A stretch of 64,000 nucleotides of DNA from the NCBI RefSeq assembly GCF_002192255.1, contig NZ_CP021768.1:3986001-4050000 (forward strand), read 5' to 3'. The DNA is from Stenotrophomonas sp. WZN-1 (GTDB taxonomy: Bacteria; Pseudomonadota; Gammaproteobacteria; Xanthomonadales; Xanthomonadaceae). The notes beneath the pieces were generated by a model. It saw only the letters and a list, made by a program, of their open reading frames with translations, ran no database searches and was not told the origin of the DNA. This document shows, piece by piece, positions 1-7,374 of the stretch. A program made the position numbers and the translations under genes. Every line of letters begins with the position of its first letter. Positions within the stretch are counted from its first letter, which is position 1.

Positions 1-2
1 CG

Positions 3-173
3 GCGCCGATGCCGCGGCGTGCCGGCTACCAGCGCACGCAGCTGCTGCTGTCGGCCGCGCAGCGGCCGCCGCTGCATGGTGTACTTTCGCAACTGGTTCC
101 GCAGCTGTATGCGCTGCCGGAAGCACGCAAGGTGCGCTGGTCGCTGGATGTGGATCCGACGGATCTGTATTGA
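3..173 (+). CDS. priA: Primosomal protein N' (PriA), C-terminal end only
   Basis: This is the last 56 codons of a gene that begins before the window. The frame ends with the residues VRWSLDVDPTDLY, which closely match the conserved C-terminus of PriA, the 3'-to-5' helicase that restarts stalled replication forks by loading DnaB. Only this C-terminal tail is visible, so the helicase motifs and zinc-binding cysteines cannot be checked. A GGGGTCAGAG-type inverted repeat starts directly after the stop and may act as its transcript end. Confidence 0.85.
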   Translation, partial: APMPRRAGYQRTQLLLSAAQRPPLHGVLSQLVPQLYALPEARKVRWSLDVDPTDLY

Positions 174-210
174 GGGGTCAGAGCCCACCCGTCGGGTGGG
201 ATCGGATCCC
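174..210. repeat. GGGGTCAGAGCCC-type inverted repeat, copy 1
   Basis: This imperfect palindrome starts with GGGGTCAGAGCCCACCC and ends with GGGTGGGATCGGATCCC, directly after the priA stop. Related copies lie at 3184-3222 and 18876-18916. It is a different family from the GTAG-headed REPs and probably folds in RNA as a long GC-rich stem. Confidence 0.7.
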
Positions 211-222
211 GAACGCTTTCGC

Positions 223-843
223 TTACGTCAGCGGCGACATCACGCCGCGCTGGTAGGCCGGCCGCTCACGCAGGCGCGCATACCAATCCGCCAGGTGCGG
301 AAGCTCCGGTCGCTGGATCGGCAGTTCGAACCAGGCGTAGATCAGCGAGCCCAGTGGAATGTCACCCATCGCGAATTTCTCGCCCGACAGCCATGGCTGT
401 TTCGCCAGGGTGGCATCGGCCATCGCCAGGTAATCACCGGCACGGACGATGGCGGCACTGATGCGTGCTTCGTCGCGGTCGGCCGGCGCGGTGCGCATGA
501 TGCCCCAGACCAGGTCGCTGTACAGCGGCGCCATCCGCGATGTACTCCAGTCCATCCACTTCTCGGCCTGGGCGCGCTCCATCGGGTCTTCTGCATACAG
601 GGTGCCCAGCGCGTAGCGCGCGCTCAGGTAGCGCACGATGGCGTTCGATTCCCACAGCGGCAGGCCGTTGTCTTCGATCACCGGCACCAGGCTGTTCGGG
701 TTCATCGCCTGGTATTCCGGCGTCTGCGTGCCACCGTGGCTGCCACCGACCTCGATGGATTCATACGGCAGGCCGATCTCCTCGGCGCACCACAGTACCT
801 TACGGACGTTGCTGGAATTGCGGCGGCCCCAGATCTTCAACAT
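223..843 (-). CDS. Glutathione S-transferase family protein
   Basis: This 206-residue protein has the two-domain layout of a cytosolic glutathione S-transferase. The thioredoxin-like N-terminal half (about residues 1-80) begins MLKIWGRRNSSNVRK. It contains the glutathione-site segment SLVPVIEDN followed by LWESNAIVRYL, where the cis-Pro and the Glu-Ser pair are expected. The second half is the all-helical substrate domain. Such enzymes conjugate or reduce electrophiles with glutathione in the cytoplasm; the substrate cannot be read from sequence. The reading frame is open 28 codons further upstream, but MLKIWG is where the family's first beta strand begins, so I place the start there. Confidence 0.85.
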   Translation of the reverse strand: MLKIWGRRNSSNVRKVLWCAEEIGLPYESIEVGGSHGGTQTPEYQAMNPNSLVPVIEDNGLPLWESNAIVRYLSARYALGTLYAEDPMERAQAEKWMDWSTSRMAPLYSDLVWGIMRTAPADRDEARISAAIVRAGDYLAMADATLAKQPWLSGEKFAMGDIPLGSLIYAWFELPIQRPELPHLADWYARLRERPAYQRGVMSPLT

Positions 844-933
844 GCGGGTTTTCCCTGCTGGCAATGCGAGCGGCAACGATACGCCTGATTGGGTGGAGAT
901 GTGCGTGCCGGATGCGCGATCGGGCATCTGGGT

Positions 934-989
934 GTTGCCGGCCAGCGGCCGGCACTACCGGTTCTTCTTCGGCCAGTGGCCGGAACTAC
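934..989 (-). repeat. Two SMAG-type (GTAG-headed) REP palindromes
   Basis: The first copy (934-958) has a perfect GCCGGCC/GGCCGGC-type stem and a CTAC end, which reads GTAG on the minus strand. The second (971-989) is a decayed copy with the same CTAC end. The second copy's CTAC provides the TAG stop of the NYN-domain gene at 986. Confidence 0.75.
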
Positions 990-1765
990 CTGTTCTTTTT
1001 TGGCAGCGCGCGCACGTAGGACGACTTGCCGTCCTTCTTCAGCTCGAACAGCCCGATTGCTGCCAAAAGATCACTGAGCTTGCCGTAGCCGTAGTTGCGC
1101 GGATCGAATGAGGCCTGGTTGCCGATCTGGCTGCCGACCGGCCCCAGATGCGACCAGCCATCCTCGCCCTCGGCCGAGGACACCGCACGCCGCAGCATCT
1201 TCACCAGCCGCGTATCGCTGCGCATCTCCGCCCCGCTCTTGCGCGGGCGTGCATCATCATTGACGACCGGCTCGTTCGATGCCTGTTCGCTCGATGCCTG
1301 CTCGGCATCCGGCACGCTGGCATGGGTCTGGCCCAGCGCTTCCAGATAGGTGAACTTCGAGCACGCGTTGACGAACGGTTCGGGCGTCTTCTTTTCGCCG
1401 AAGCCATACACCTTCACACCATCGGTCAGCAGGCGCATCACCATCGGGGTGAAATCGGCATCGCTGGAGACGATGGCGAACCCATCAAGGTTGCGCGCGT
1501 ACAGCAGGTCCATGGCATCGATCACCATCGCCATGTCCGAAGCATTCTTGCCCTTGCTGTAGGCGAACTGCTGGATCGGGCGGATCGCATATTCGTGCAG
1601 CACCGCTTCCCAGCCCTTCAGCCGCGGGCTCTTCCAGTTGCCATAGGCGCGGCGCACGTTGGCCACGCCGTAGCGGGCGACTTCGGCCAGGACCTCGTCG
1701 ATCTTCGAGGCCGGCGCGTTGTCGGCGTCGATCAACAGGGCGATGCGCTTTTCCGGTTCGCTCAT
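986..1765 (-). CDS. NYN (PIN-like RNase) domain protein with C-terminal OST-HTH/LOTUS-like domain
   Basis: The 259-residue protein starts MSEPEKRIALLIDADNAPASK, the characteristic first strand and acidic site of NYN/LabA-type nuclease domains. Further acidic positions follow in KNASDMAMVIDAMDLLY and in IVSSDADFTPMV, matching the family's catalytic Asp residues. The last 75 residues (QIGNQASFDPRNYGYGKLSDLLAAIGLFEL) resemble an OST-HTH/LOTUS RNA-binding module, so a role in RNA processing or decay is likely. The frame is open far upstream, but the MSEPEK start is where the conserved domain begins. The TAG stop is supplied by the GTAG head of the adjacent REP. Confidence 0.8.
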   Translation of the reverse strand: MSEPEKRIALLIDADNAPASKIDEVLAEVARYGVANVRRAYGNWKSPRLKGWEAVLHEYAIRPIQQFAYSKGKNASDMAMVIDAMDLLYARNLDGFAIVSSDADFTPMVMRLLTDGVKVYGFGEKKTPEPFVNACSKFTYLEALGQTHASVPDAEQASSEQASNEPVVNDDARPRKSGAEMRSDTRLVKMLRRAVSSAEGEDGWSHLGPVGSQIGNQASFDPRNYGYGKLSDLLAAIGLFELKKDGKSSYVRALPKKNR

Positions 1766-1888
1766 GGGCTCCTCAGGGGCCGTTGCCTGAACCCGAGTAT
1801 CGCCGATCCACGCGGGCGCTGACGTGACAGGCAGCCGCCGTGCGAAGATGCCAGGCGCTTCCCCCAATGCCCCCACTGGAGTGAGTCG

Positions 1889-3169
1889 ATGAGTCGCGAG
1901 CGCGTTCCCCACCTGGTCGTTGTCGGCGGCGGTTTTGCCGGCCTCTGGGCCACCCGTGCCCTGGCCCGCGAACGCATGCGCATCACCCTGGTCGACCGCC
2001 GCAACCACCACCTGTTCCAGCCACTGCTGTACCAGGTGGCCACCGCCGGCCTGTCCGCGCCGGATATCGCCGCACCGCTGCGCCACATCCTCGGCCACCA
2101 GCGCAACGTGGAAGTCCGCCTCGGCGAAGTGGTCGCCATCGACAAGCAGGCCCGGCAGATCCGCATGGCCGATGGCAGCACGCTGGACTACGACAGCCTG
2201 CTGCTGGCCACCGGCGCTACCCACGCCTACTTCGGCAACGACCAGTGGGCCGATGATGCCCCCGGCCTGAAAACCCTGGACGATGCCATCGCATTGCGCC
2301 GCAAGCTGCTGCTGGCCTTCGAGCGCGCCGAGGCCGAACCGGACCCGGCGAAGAAGGCCGCATGGCTGAGTTTCGCGGTGGTCGGTGGCGGTCCCACCGG
2401 TGTTGAACTGGCCGGCACTCTGGCCGAGATCGCGCGGCATACGCTGCGCAACGAATTCCGTCACATCGATCCGGCCAGCGCCAAGGTGCGGCTGATCGAG
2501 GCTGGGCCGCGCGTGCTGTCCTCGTTCCCGGAAGTGCTTTCGCTGAAGGCGCGCCGGCAGCTGGAAAAGCTGGGCGTGGAAGTGCTGACCGGTACCCCGG
2601 TGAGCGACATCGACAGCCAGGGCTTCAAGCTCGGTGAGCAGTTCGTGCCGGCCCGCACCGTGGTCTGGGCCGCCGGCGTGGCCGCCTCACCACTGGCGCG
2701 CACGCTGGACGTGCCGCTGGACCGCGCCGGCCGCGTGCAGGTACAGCCGGACCTGACCCTGCCCGATCACCCGGAGCTGTTCGTGGCCGGCGATCTGGCC
2801 GCACTGAACCAGGCCAACGGCAAGCCGGTGCCCGGCGTGGCCCCTGCCGCCAAGCAGATGGGCAAGTACGTGGCCGATGTGATCCGCGCGCGCCTGCATG
2901 GCAAGGCGGCACCGGGGCCGTTCAAGTACGCCGACTACGGCAACCTCGCCACCATCGGCCGCATGGCCGCGATCGTGCACCTGGGCCGGCTGCAGCTGTC
3001 GGGCATCCTGGCCTGGTGGTTCTGGCTGGCCGCGCACGTGTTCTTCCTGATCGGCTTCCGCAACCGCATCGTGGTGCTGCTGAACTGGGCCGTGGCGTAC
3101 TGGAGCTACCAGCGCAGCGCGCGCATCATCTTCGGTGATGATCAGGATGACCGGCGGCCGAGGCGCTAG
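1889..3169 (+). CDS. ndh: Type II NADH dehydrogenase (NDH-2)
   Basis: This 426-residue flavoprotein passes electrons from NADH to quinone at the inner face of the membrane without pumping protons. The N-terminus has a Rossmann FAD motif, VVVGGGFAGLWATRALA, followed by NHHLFQPLLYQVATAGL, the classic NDH-2 signature. A second dinucleotide motif, VVGGGPTGVELAGTLAEIARH, binds NADH. FVAGDLAAL is the usual third FAD contact. The C-terminal 60 residues carry hydrophobic stretches (LAWWFWLAAHVFFLIGF) that anchor the protein to the membrane. Length is normal for the family. A GGAGTGAG ribosome site precedes the ATG. It stands alone, divergent from the NYN gene. Confidence 0.93.
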   Translation: MSRERVPHLVVVGGGFAGLWATRALARERMRITLVDRRNHHLFQPLLYQVATAGLSAPDIAAPLRHILGHQRNVEVRLGEVVAIDKQARQIRMADGSTLDYDSLLLATGATHAYFGNDQWADDAPGLKTLDDAIALRRKLLLAFERAEAEPDPAKKAAWLSFAVVGGGPTGVELAGTLAEIARHTLRNEFRHIDPASAKVRLIEAGPRVLSSFPEVLSLKARRQLEKLGVEVLTGTPVSDIDSQGFKLGEQFVPARTVVWAAGVAASPLARTLDVPLDRAGRVQVQPDLTLPDHPELFVAGDLAALNQANGKPVPGVAPAAKQMGKYVADVIRARLHGKAAPGPFKYADYGNLATIGRMAAIVHLGRLQLSGILAWWFWLAAHVFFLIGFRNRIVVLLNWAVAYWSYQRSARIIFGDDQDDRRPRR

Positions 3170-3183
3170 GGAAGGCCTGCAAA

Positions 3184-3222
3184 GGGGTCGGATCCCTTTC
3201 CGCAGGAAAGGGCTCTGACCCC
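3184..3222. repeat. GGGGTCNGA-type inverted repeat, copy 2
   Basis: The element runs from GGGGTCGGATCCCTTTCC to GGAAAGGGCTCTGACCCC and lies 14 bases after the ndh stop. Its outer arms match the repeats at 174 and 18876, while the inner stem differs. It may serve as the end of the ndh transcript. Confidence 0.7.
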
Positions 3223-3232
3223 GTCAACACCC

Positions 3233-3254
3233 TCCACGCATGGCGTGGATCTAC
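3233..3254 (-). repeat. SMAG-type REP
   Basis: The palindrome TCCACGCATGGCGTGGA is followed by TCTAC and reads GTAGATCCACGCC on the minus strand. It is the commonest REP subtype in this window. Its CTAC supplies the stop codon of the minus-strand gene ending at 3251. Confidence 0.8.
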
Positions 3255-3706
3255 CGGTTCATCGGACCACCTGGCACCCGCCGTTTCGACCAGGTGCGGC
3301 AGAAATCCTCCTTCCTCGCGGTATCAGCAATCTGCGCGGCACTCCAATGCCGGGTGATCCAGATCGTCAACGCGGTGCTGCTCAGATGCCAGCGCAGCAT
3401 GCCGTGCCGAGGCTGTCGCCACAGGTGGCGTCGGGCAATCCAGAAGGCCTCCCGCTCCACTTCAGGCACCTTCTTCTGCATCGCGTCCTTGTCGAAGAAC
3501 TGCGCGGCGAAGCGCCAGGGGTTCATCGGCTGGTATCCCGCCCGTGGTTCACGGCTGCACGCAGCCACACCACTGGGCGCGCGGTCCGCCGGCTTCGGCC
3601 GGCCTTCCACCAGCGCCAGCCCGAGCAGGTACAGCAGGCCAGGCAGCAGCGCGATACCGGCTACCAGTACGACGACCGAGATCCATGCTTTGCCGGCGGC
3701 ACGCAT
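3251..3706 (-). CDS. Small membrane-anchored protein of unknown function
   Basis: I do not recognise this 151-residue protein. The N-terminus is a single long hydrophobic segment (about residues 8-32, VVVLVAGIALLPGLLYLLGLAL), so it is probably anchored in the inner membrane with a periplasmic or cytoplasmic tail rich in Trp and Arg. It starts 4 bases after the stop of the NTF2-like gene at 3711, so the two are likely co-transcribed. The final codons PGGPMNR and the TAG stop run into the REP at 3233-3254, which suggests that the end of the gene has been shaped by the repeat. Confidence 0.6.
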   Translation of the reverse strand: MRAAGKAWISVVVLVAGIALLPGLLYLLGLALVEGRPKPADRAPSGVAACSREPRAGYQPMNPWRFAAQFFDKDAMQKKVPEVEREAFWIARRHLWRQPRHGMLRWHLSSTALTIWITRHWSAAQIADTARKEDFCRTWSKRRVPGGPMNR

Positions 3707-3710
3707 CGCT

Positions 3711-4142
3711 CTACATCGCCTTCGGCTTCGGGTACCACAGTGCGTTGACGATGACCCAGCGCTGGTCGAAGCGGCCCATGTGGAAGTAGTCGACGAACCA
3801 TGGGGTTTCCAGCCGCACCGAGGCGGCGTTGCCGGTCACGTCCAGCACCGTGCAGCGGCGGTCCCATTGATCCTTAGGCGTCTTCAGCGCGCCCTGCTTT
3901 GTCAACGAGACCAGCTCTTCCTTCGACATGCGGCGCAGGCCCAGGCGTTCGTCGGGTGTATCGCCGAGCACCGCGCGCTTGGCCAGGTCCGGGTGCAGGG
4001 AACGGGCAACACGCTTCGGGTCGGCCTCCAACTGGCCATCGACGTAGTCGTGGCAGGTGGCTTCGATGGCCGCGAGGGTGACCGGGTCGGCGGCAGGGCT
4101 CGTTGCTGCGGAAAGAGCGACCAGCAGGGCGATCGTGGACAT
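3711..4142 (-). CDS. Putative exported NTF2-like protein
   Basis: The 143-residue product begins MSTIALLVALSAATSPAADP, which looks like a signal peptide with cleavage near residue 19-21. The rest (AIEATCHDYVDGQLEADPKRVARSLHPDLAKR, then WFVDYFHMGRFDQRWVIVNALWYPK) has the helix-then-strand pattern of small NTF2-like or lumazine-binding-like domains. These often lack a known substrate. The reading frame is open well upstream, but the signal-like segment fixes the start at 4142. It forms a two-gene unit with the membrane protein that follows. Confidence 0.65.
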   Translation of the reverse strand: MSTIALLVALSAATSPAADPVTLAAIEATCHDYVDGQLEADPKRVARSLHPDLAKRAVLGDTPDERLGLRRMSKEELVSLTKQGALKTPKDQWDRRCTVLDVTGNAASVRLETPWFVDYFHMGRFDQRWVIVNALWYPKPKAM

Positions 4143-4193
4143 CCGGGTCTCCAGCTCTGGGCGCGGGGCGATCATCGCATGGGCCGGGCAGCC

Positions 4194-4217
4194 CATCCAC
4201 GCGTGGCGTGGATCTAC
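4194..4217 (-). repeat. SMAG-type REP
   Basis: The element CATCCACGCGTGGCGTGGATCTAC has near-perfect arms, and its CTAC end gives the TAG stop of the GIY-YIG gene at 4214. Confidence 0.8.
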
Positions 4218-4489
4218 CGAAGCGTCCCGGCAGGTGCCTGCAGCCAGGCCAGCTTGCGTTCGCGCGGCTGCTGCTTGAGCTGCCATTCGGCCCGCGAGGC
4301 GGCGGCCCGGTCCGGGTACTCGCGCACGGCCAGCACGCGCAGCGGTGGCCGTGCCCGGGTGTAGCGCGCGCCCTTGCCGGCCTGGTGGGCGGCGAAACGC
4401 GCGTCCACGTCGGTGCTGATGCCGGCGTAATAGCTGCCATCGCGGCATTCGAGCAGGTACAGGAACCACGGGCGGAGGGACGGGGCCAT
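4214..4489 (-). CDS. GIY-YIG family endonuclease-like protein (YhbQ-like)
   Basis: This 91-residue protein is a stand-alone GIY-YIG domain. The family signature appears as [19 protein letters not shown], then an Arg/His segment ([21 protein letters not shown]) and a conserved EWQLKQ Glu helix. Small single-domain members such as E. coli YhbQ are thought to act on DNA, but the substrate and physiological role are unclear. The start MAPSLRPW is chosen because the conserved domain begins directly after it. The gene is divergent from the riboswitch-controlled channel gene. Confidence 0.8.
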   Translation of the reverse strand: MAPSLRPWFLYLLECRDGSYYAGISTDVDARFAAHQAGKGARYTRARPPLRVLAVREYPDRAAASRAEWQLKQQPRERKLAWLQAPAGTLR

Positions 4490-4497
4490 GCCCGGAT

Positions 4498-4527
4498 TAT
4501 GCCGTGCTGCACTGCAGCGGATATACT
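4498..4527 (+). promoter_or_regulatory. Putative sigma-70 promoter of the glycine riboswitch transcript
   Basis: A good -10 element, TATACT, lies at 4522-4527, with a weak -35 (TTATGC) about 18 bases upstream. Transcription would start near 4534, just ahead of the riboswitch. Confidence 0.5.
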
Positions 4528-4540
4528 GGCGCCCGAATGC

Positions 4541-4735
4541 AGGAGAGAGGCGCCGCGCTGGCGCCCGCCGAAGGCGCAGGCTCCCATGATCGCTCAGGCC
4601 GGTGGGCTGGAATCCCACCAACCATGCATTCGACTCGCCGAGCTGGAGAGAGGTCACCGGGCACGCCCGGGACGATCCGCCGAAGGGGCACGCGGCCTAC
4701 GCCGCTGAACTCTCAGGCAAAAGGACAGCGGGAGC
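4541..4735 (+). ncRNA. Tandem glycine riboswitch
   Basis: Two glycine aptamers lie in series upstream of the channel gene at 4821. The first begins with AGGAGAGAGGCGCC, has the CGCCGAAGGCGCAGG core, and then CGCTCAGGCC. The second begins with CTGGAGAGAGG, has the CCGCCGAAGGGGCA core, and ends with CTCTCAGGCAAAAGGACAG, the near-invariant end of this RNA class. In known examples glycine binding switches on glycine-cleavage or transport genes. No clear Rho-independent terminator follows, so control may be at translation initiation. The boundaries are approximate. Confidence 0.9.
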
Positions 4736-4820
4736 GGCACCGGTCATCGTCATCCCGTCATTGCGCAGGCAGTGGCGGTGGTCGCGCATGGCCGGCCCCA
4801 CCGCGCCCGGAGCCTGCCCC

Positions 4821-5438
4821 ATGCTGTTGTCCATCATCTACCTGATCGCCATTTCCGCCGAGGCCATGACCGGCGCACTGTCCGCCGGTCGCCGCCGCAT
4901 GGACCTGTTCGGTGTGGTCATGATCGCCTGCGTCACCGCCCTCGGCGGCGGCTCGCTGCGCGACATCCTGCTCGGCCATTACCCGCTGGGCTGGGTGAAG
5001 CATCCCGAGTACCTGGGCTTCACCGTATGCGCGGCGCTGATCGCCACCTGGGTCGCACGCTGGATGCACCACTTCCGCCGCACCTTTCTGGTGCTCGATG
5101 GCCTGGGCCTGATCGCCTTCACCCTGATCGGCTGCTCGATCGCGCGCGAGGCGGGCCATGCGATGCCGATCGTGCTGATCGCCGGCATGCTGACCGGCGC
5201 GTTCGGCGGCGTGCTGCGCGACATCCTCTGCAACGAGGTGCCGCTGATCTTCCAGAAGGAGCTGTACGCGATCATCGCGCTGCTGACCGGCGCAGCGTAT
5301 CTGTTGCTGCTGCATTGGGGCGTGGCCGATGCCACTGCGATCCTGTGCTGCCTCGGCGGCGGCTTCGCGTTGCGCCTGCTGGCGATCCACTACCGCTGGG
5401 AAATGCCGAAGTTCGTGTACCACGACGAAGTGCATTGA
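4821..5438 (+). CDS. TRIC/UPF0126-type membrane channel, glycine-riboswitch controlled
   Basis: This 205-residue protein has seven hydrophobic segments and the duplicated architecture of the bacterial TRIC/UPF0126 (YicG-like) family. The paired motifs are ALGGGSLRDILLGHYPLGWV in the first half and AFGGVLRDILCNEVPLIF in the second; the GGxxRD loops are the family hallmark. Known members form trimeric cation-permeable pores in the inner membrane. Genes of this family are often placed behind glycine riboswitches, as here, which suggests a role in amino acid or ion export when glycine is in excess. The start MLLSIIYL is chosen because the first membrane segment begins there and longer frames run through the riboswitch. 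Confidence 0.85.
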   Translation: MLLSIIYLIAISAEAMTGALSAGRRRMDLFGVVMIACVTALGGGSLRDILLGHYPLGWVKHPEYLGFTVCAALIATWVARWMHHFRRTFLVLDGLGLIAFTLIGCSIAREAGHAMPIVLIAGMLTGAFGGVLRDILCNEVPLIFQKELYAIIALLTGAAYLLLLHWGVADATAILCCLGGGFALRLLAIHYRWEMPKFVYHDEVH

Positions 5439-5462
5439 GGTTCGCGTTCGCCGAGCATGGGG

Positions 5463-5485
5463 TTCCACGCTTTGCGCGGATCTAC
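5463..5485 (-). repeat. Degenerate SMAG-type REP
   Basis: TTCCACGCTTTGCGCGGATCTAC keeps the CTAC end and the outer stem, but the loop is changed. A separate GC-rich dyad (GGGCCGGCC / GGCCGGCCC) follows at 5555-5581 without a U-tract. Either could end the channel transcript or the convergent aroG transcript. Confidence 0.5.
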
Positions 5486-5635
5486 TGCACCACCCCGGCG
5501 ATGTACCTGGCGCTGTCGCTCATGCGCAGCGCCAGGCGCATCGCCGGTGCAGATGGGCCGGCCTCCAACTCCGGCCGGCCCTGATCGCGGCCGCACCCCC
5601 GCAGGCGCTGGCCGCCATCCACACACGTGCCGCAC

Positions 5636-6709
5636 TCAGGCGGCTTCGGACACCTTCACGTCGCGACGGGCGCGCACGGCCGCAGCCAGTCGCTCCAGCA
5701 CCGTCACGGTGGTGTCCCAGTCGATGCAGCCATCGGTGATGCTCTGCCCGTAGACCAGCGGCTGGCCTTCCACCAGTTCCTGGCGGCCACCAACCAGATG
5801 GCTCTCGATCATCACACCAACGATGCGCTGTTCGCCGTCTTCCAACTGAACGGCGATGTCCTCGATCACCTTCGGCTGGTTTTCCGGGTTCTTCAAACTA
5901 TTGGCATGGCTGGCGTCGATCATCAGGCGCGTCGGCAGCTTGGCCTTGGCCAGCACCTGGCAGGCATCGGCGACGCTGCCTGCGTCGTAGTTCGGCTGCT
6001 TGCCGCCGCGCAGGATCACATGGCAATCCGGATTGCCGGTGGTCGATACGATGGCGGTACCGCCCTGCTTGGTGACCGACAGGAAGTGATGCGGATTGGA
6101 CGCTGCACCCACCGCGTCGGCGGCGATCTTCACGTTGCCATCGGTGCCGTTCTTGAACCCGACCGGGCACGACAGCCCCGAGGCCAACTCACGATGCACC
6201 TGGCTTTCGGTGGTGCGTGCACCGATCGCGCCCCACGCCACCAGGTCGGCGATGTACTGCGGCGAGATCACATCGAGGAATTCGACACCGGCCGGCAGGC
6301 CGAGCTTGTTGATGTCGCGCAGCAGGCCGCGGGCGATGCGCAGGCCCTTGTCGATCCTGAAGCTGCCGTCCAGGTCCGGATCATTGATCAGGCCCTTCCA
6401 GCCCACCGTGGTGCGCGGCTTCTCGAAGTACACGCGCATGACGATTTCCAGTTCGCCGGCCAGCGCATCGCGCAGCGGCTTCAGGCGCTGGGCGTACTCG
6501 ATGGCGGCCTTCGGGTCGTGGATCGAGCATGGGCCCACCACCACCGCCAGGCGGTCGTCACGGCCATGCAGTATCTGGTGCAGGGCCGCGCGCGAGGCGC
6601 TGACGGTGTCGGAGGCTTCATCGTCACAGGGCAGCATCGCCAGCAGCTGGGCAGGCGGTGTCAGCGGTTCGATGGTGCGGATACGCAGGTCGTCGGTGTG
6701 CGGGGGCAT
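5636..6709 (-). CDS. aroG: 3-Deoxy-7-phosphoheptulonate (DAHP) synthase, type I
   Basis: The 357-residue enzyme joins phosphoenolpyruvate and erythrose 4-phosphate in the first step of the shikimate pathway. Diagnostic segments are VVVGPCSIHDPKAAIEYA, RVYFEKPRTTVGWKGLINDP, GARTTESQVHRELASGL, VGFKNGTDG and IDASHANSLKNP, which include the metal-binding Cys and His and the PEP-binding Arg/Lys residues. Length fits the E. coli AroF/G/H type. The start MPPHTDD is preceded by a GGAG site about 10 bases upstream. The gene lies directly behind an aromatic-residue leader peptide and terminator, so it is probably controlled by transcription attenuation. Which aromatic amino acid inhibits the enzyme cannot be told; the symbol denotes the family. 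Confidence 0.92.
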   Translation of the reverse strand: MPPHTDDLRIRTIEPLTPPAQLLAMLPCDDEASDTVSASRAALHQILHGRDDRLAVVVGPCSIHDPKAAIEYAQRLKPLRDALAGELEIVMRVYFEKPRTTVGWKGLINDPDLDGSFRIDKGLRIARGLLRDINKLGLPAGVEFLDVISPQYIADLVAWGAIGARTTESQVHRELASGLSCPVGFKNGTDGNVKIAADAVGAASNPHHFLSVTKQGGTAIVSTTGNPDCHVILRGGKQPNYDAGSVADACQVLAKAKLPTRLMIDASHANSLKNPENQPKVIEDIAVQLEDGEQRIVGVMIESHLVGGRQELVEGQPLVYGQSITDGCIDWDTTVTVLERLAAAVRARRDVKVSEAA

Positions 6710-6755
6710 TGCAGGAGATCTCCGGAACGTTGGGGGTCCCCAGCGCGGCGGCATG

Positions 6756-6785
6756 AAAAAAGCCGCCAGGTTCGCTGGCGGCTTT
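6756..6785 (-). terminator. Attenuator terminator of the aroG leader
   Basis: On the minus strand, AAAGCCGCCAG and CTGGCGGCTTT form an 11-bp stem with a 5-base loop, followed by six U residues. It lies between the leader peptide stop (6809) and the aroG start (6709). Its 5' arm contains CCGCCAG, which can pair instead with CTGGCGG inside the leader coding region (6832-6838). A smaller 6-bp hairpin (CTGAAG/CTTCAG) sits between them. Confidence 0.88.
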
Positions 6786-6808
6786 CGGGAATGCGTCTGA
6801 AGCTTTCT

Positions 6809-6886
6809 TCAGGGTGAGCGCAGTCCTTCCTCCGCCAGTGGCTTCGGAAAGTAATACCAGTAAAAGCGGGTAGCGGCTGCGTTCAT
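6809..6886 (-). CDS. Aromatic leader peptide of the aroG attenuator (25 aa)
   Basis: The translated peptide is MNAAATRFYWYYFPKPLAEE followed by GLRSP. Codons 8-13 read Phe-Tyr-Trp-Tyr-Tyr-Phe, six aromatic residues in a row. This is the expected design of an attenuation leader: a ribosome starved for charged aromatic tRNA stalls there, leaves CTGGCGG (codons 17-19) free to pair with the terminator's 5' arm, and lets transcription run into aroG. No clear Shine-Dalgarno sequence precedes the ATG. The likely promoter places the transcript start only a few bases upstream, so the leader may be read from a nearly leaderless mRNA. Sensing all three aromatic amino acids at once would suit the first shared step of the pathway. 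Confidence 0.88.
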   Translation of the reverse strand: MNAAATRFYWYYFPKPLAEEGLRSP

Positions 6887-6894
6887 GGGATGTA

Positions 6895-6922
6895 TTGATA
6901 GCACAGCTTTTGCGCAGTGCAA
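6895..6922 (-). promoter_or_regulatory. Putative promoter of the aroG leader
   Basis: On the minus strand, TTGCAC (6917-6922) and TATCAA (6895-6900) are spaced by 16 bases. They are the only reasonable sigma-70 pair near the leader ATG. The -35 overlaps a small dyad, TTGC-N5-GCAA. Confidence 0.45.
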
Positions 6923-7004
6923 AATGTTTCATCCGCAACTGGGGACACGGTTCAGTGAGGTGCACTCCAGCGCTGCCTACGCGGCAGCCGCCACGCAAAG
7001 CCGC

Positions 7005-7262
7005 TCATTTGCCATGCACTTCCACGTCCAGCAGCAGGCCTTCGTGGATGTCGGCCCAGCGCTCCAGCACGCGGTCCAGCTCCAGCCTGGCCTCGTCCAG
7101 CTGCTCGGGATTAAGCAGGGAACGGGCGGTGTAGAGGTCGGAGACCAACTGCCGCAGGACCGATTCCGGGATGGCCACCGACGGCCCTTCCCGCCCCGGC
7201 AACTGCAATGCCGGGCTGTCGCCAAGCGGGCCGAACAGCGTCACCTGGAGCGTGCTCTGCAT
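7005..7262 (-). CDS. Hypothetical small acidic protein
   Basis: I do not recognise this 85-residue protein. It is soluble, acidic and predicted to be mostly helical (VLRQLVSDLYTARSLLNPEQLDEARLELDRVLERWADIHEG), with a short beta-like N-terminus (MQSTLQVTLFGPLGDSPAL). An AGGGAAG site 6 bases before the ATG at 7262 supports translation. It lies upstream of the aroG leader on the same strand, but the aroG promoter lies between them, so they are probably separate units. Confidence 0.6.
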   Translation of the reverse strand: MQSTLQVTLFGPLGDSPALQLPGREGPSVAIPESVLRQLVSDLYTARSLLNPEQLDEARLELDRVLERWADIHEGLLLDVEVHGK

Positions 7263-7374
7263 GATCAACTTCCCTGCGGATGGATATGGGCAATGTCCTG
7301 TTTACCGCGTCCGGGTGACAGGCGCATGTGCCGCCCTGCTGCTGGCCGGGTGTCTGGGCACCTCCGCAGCAGCG

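Noticed and set aside
5555..5581. GC-rich dyad as a Rho-independent terminator
   Set aside because: The stem is good but there is no U-tract on either strand. It is left as a possible decayed repeat.
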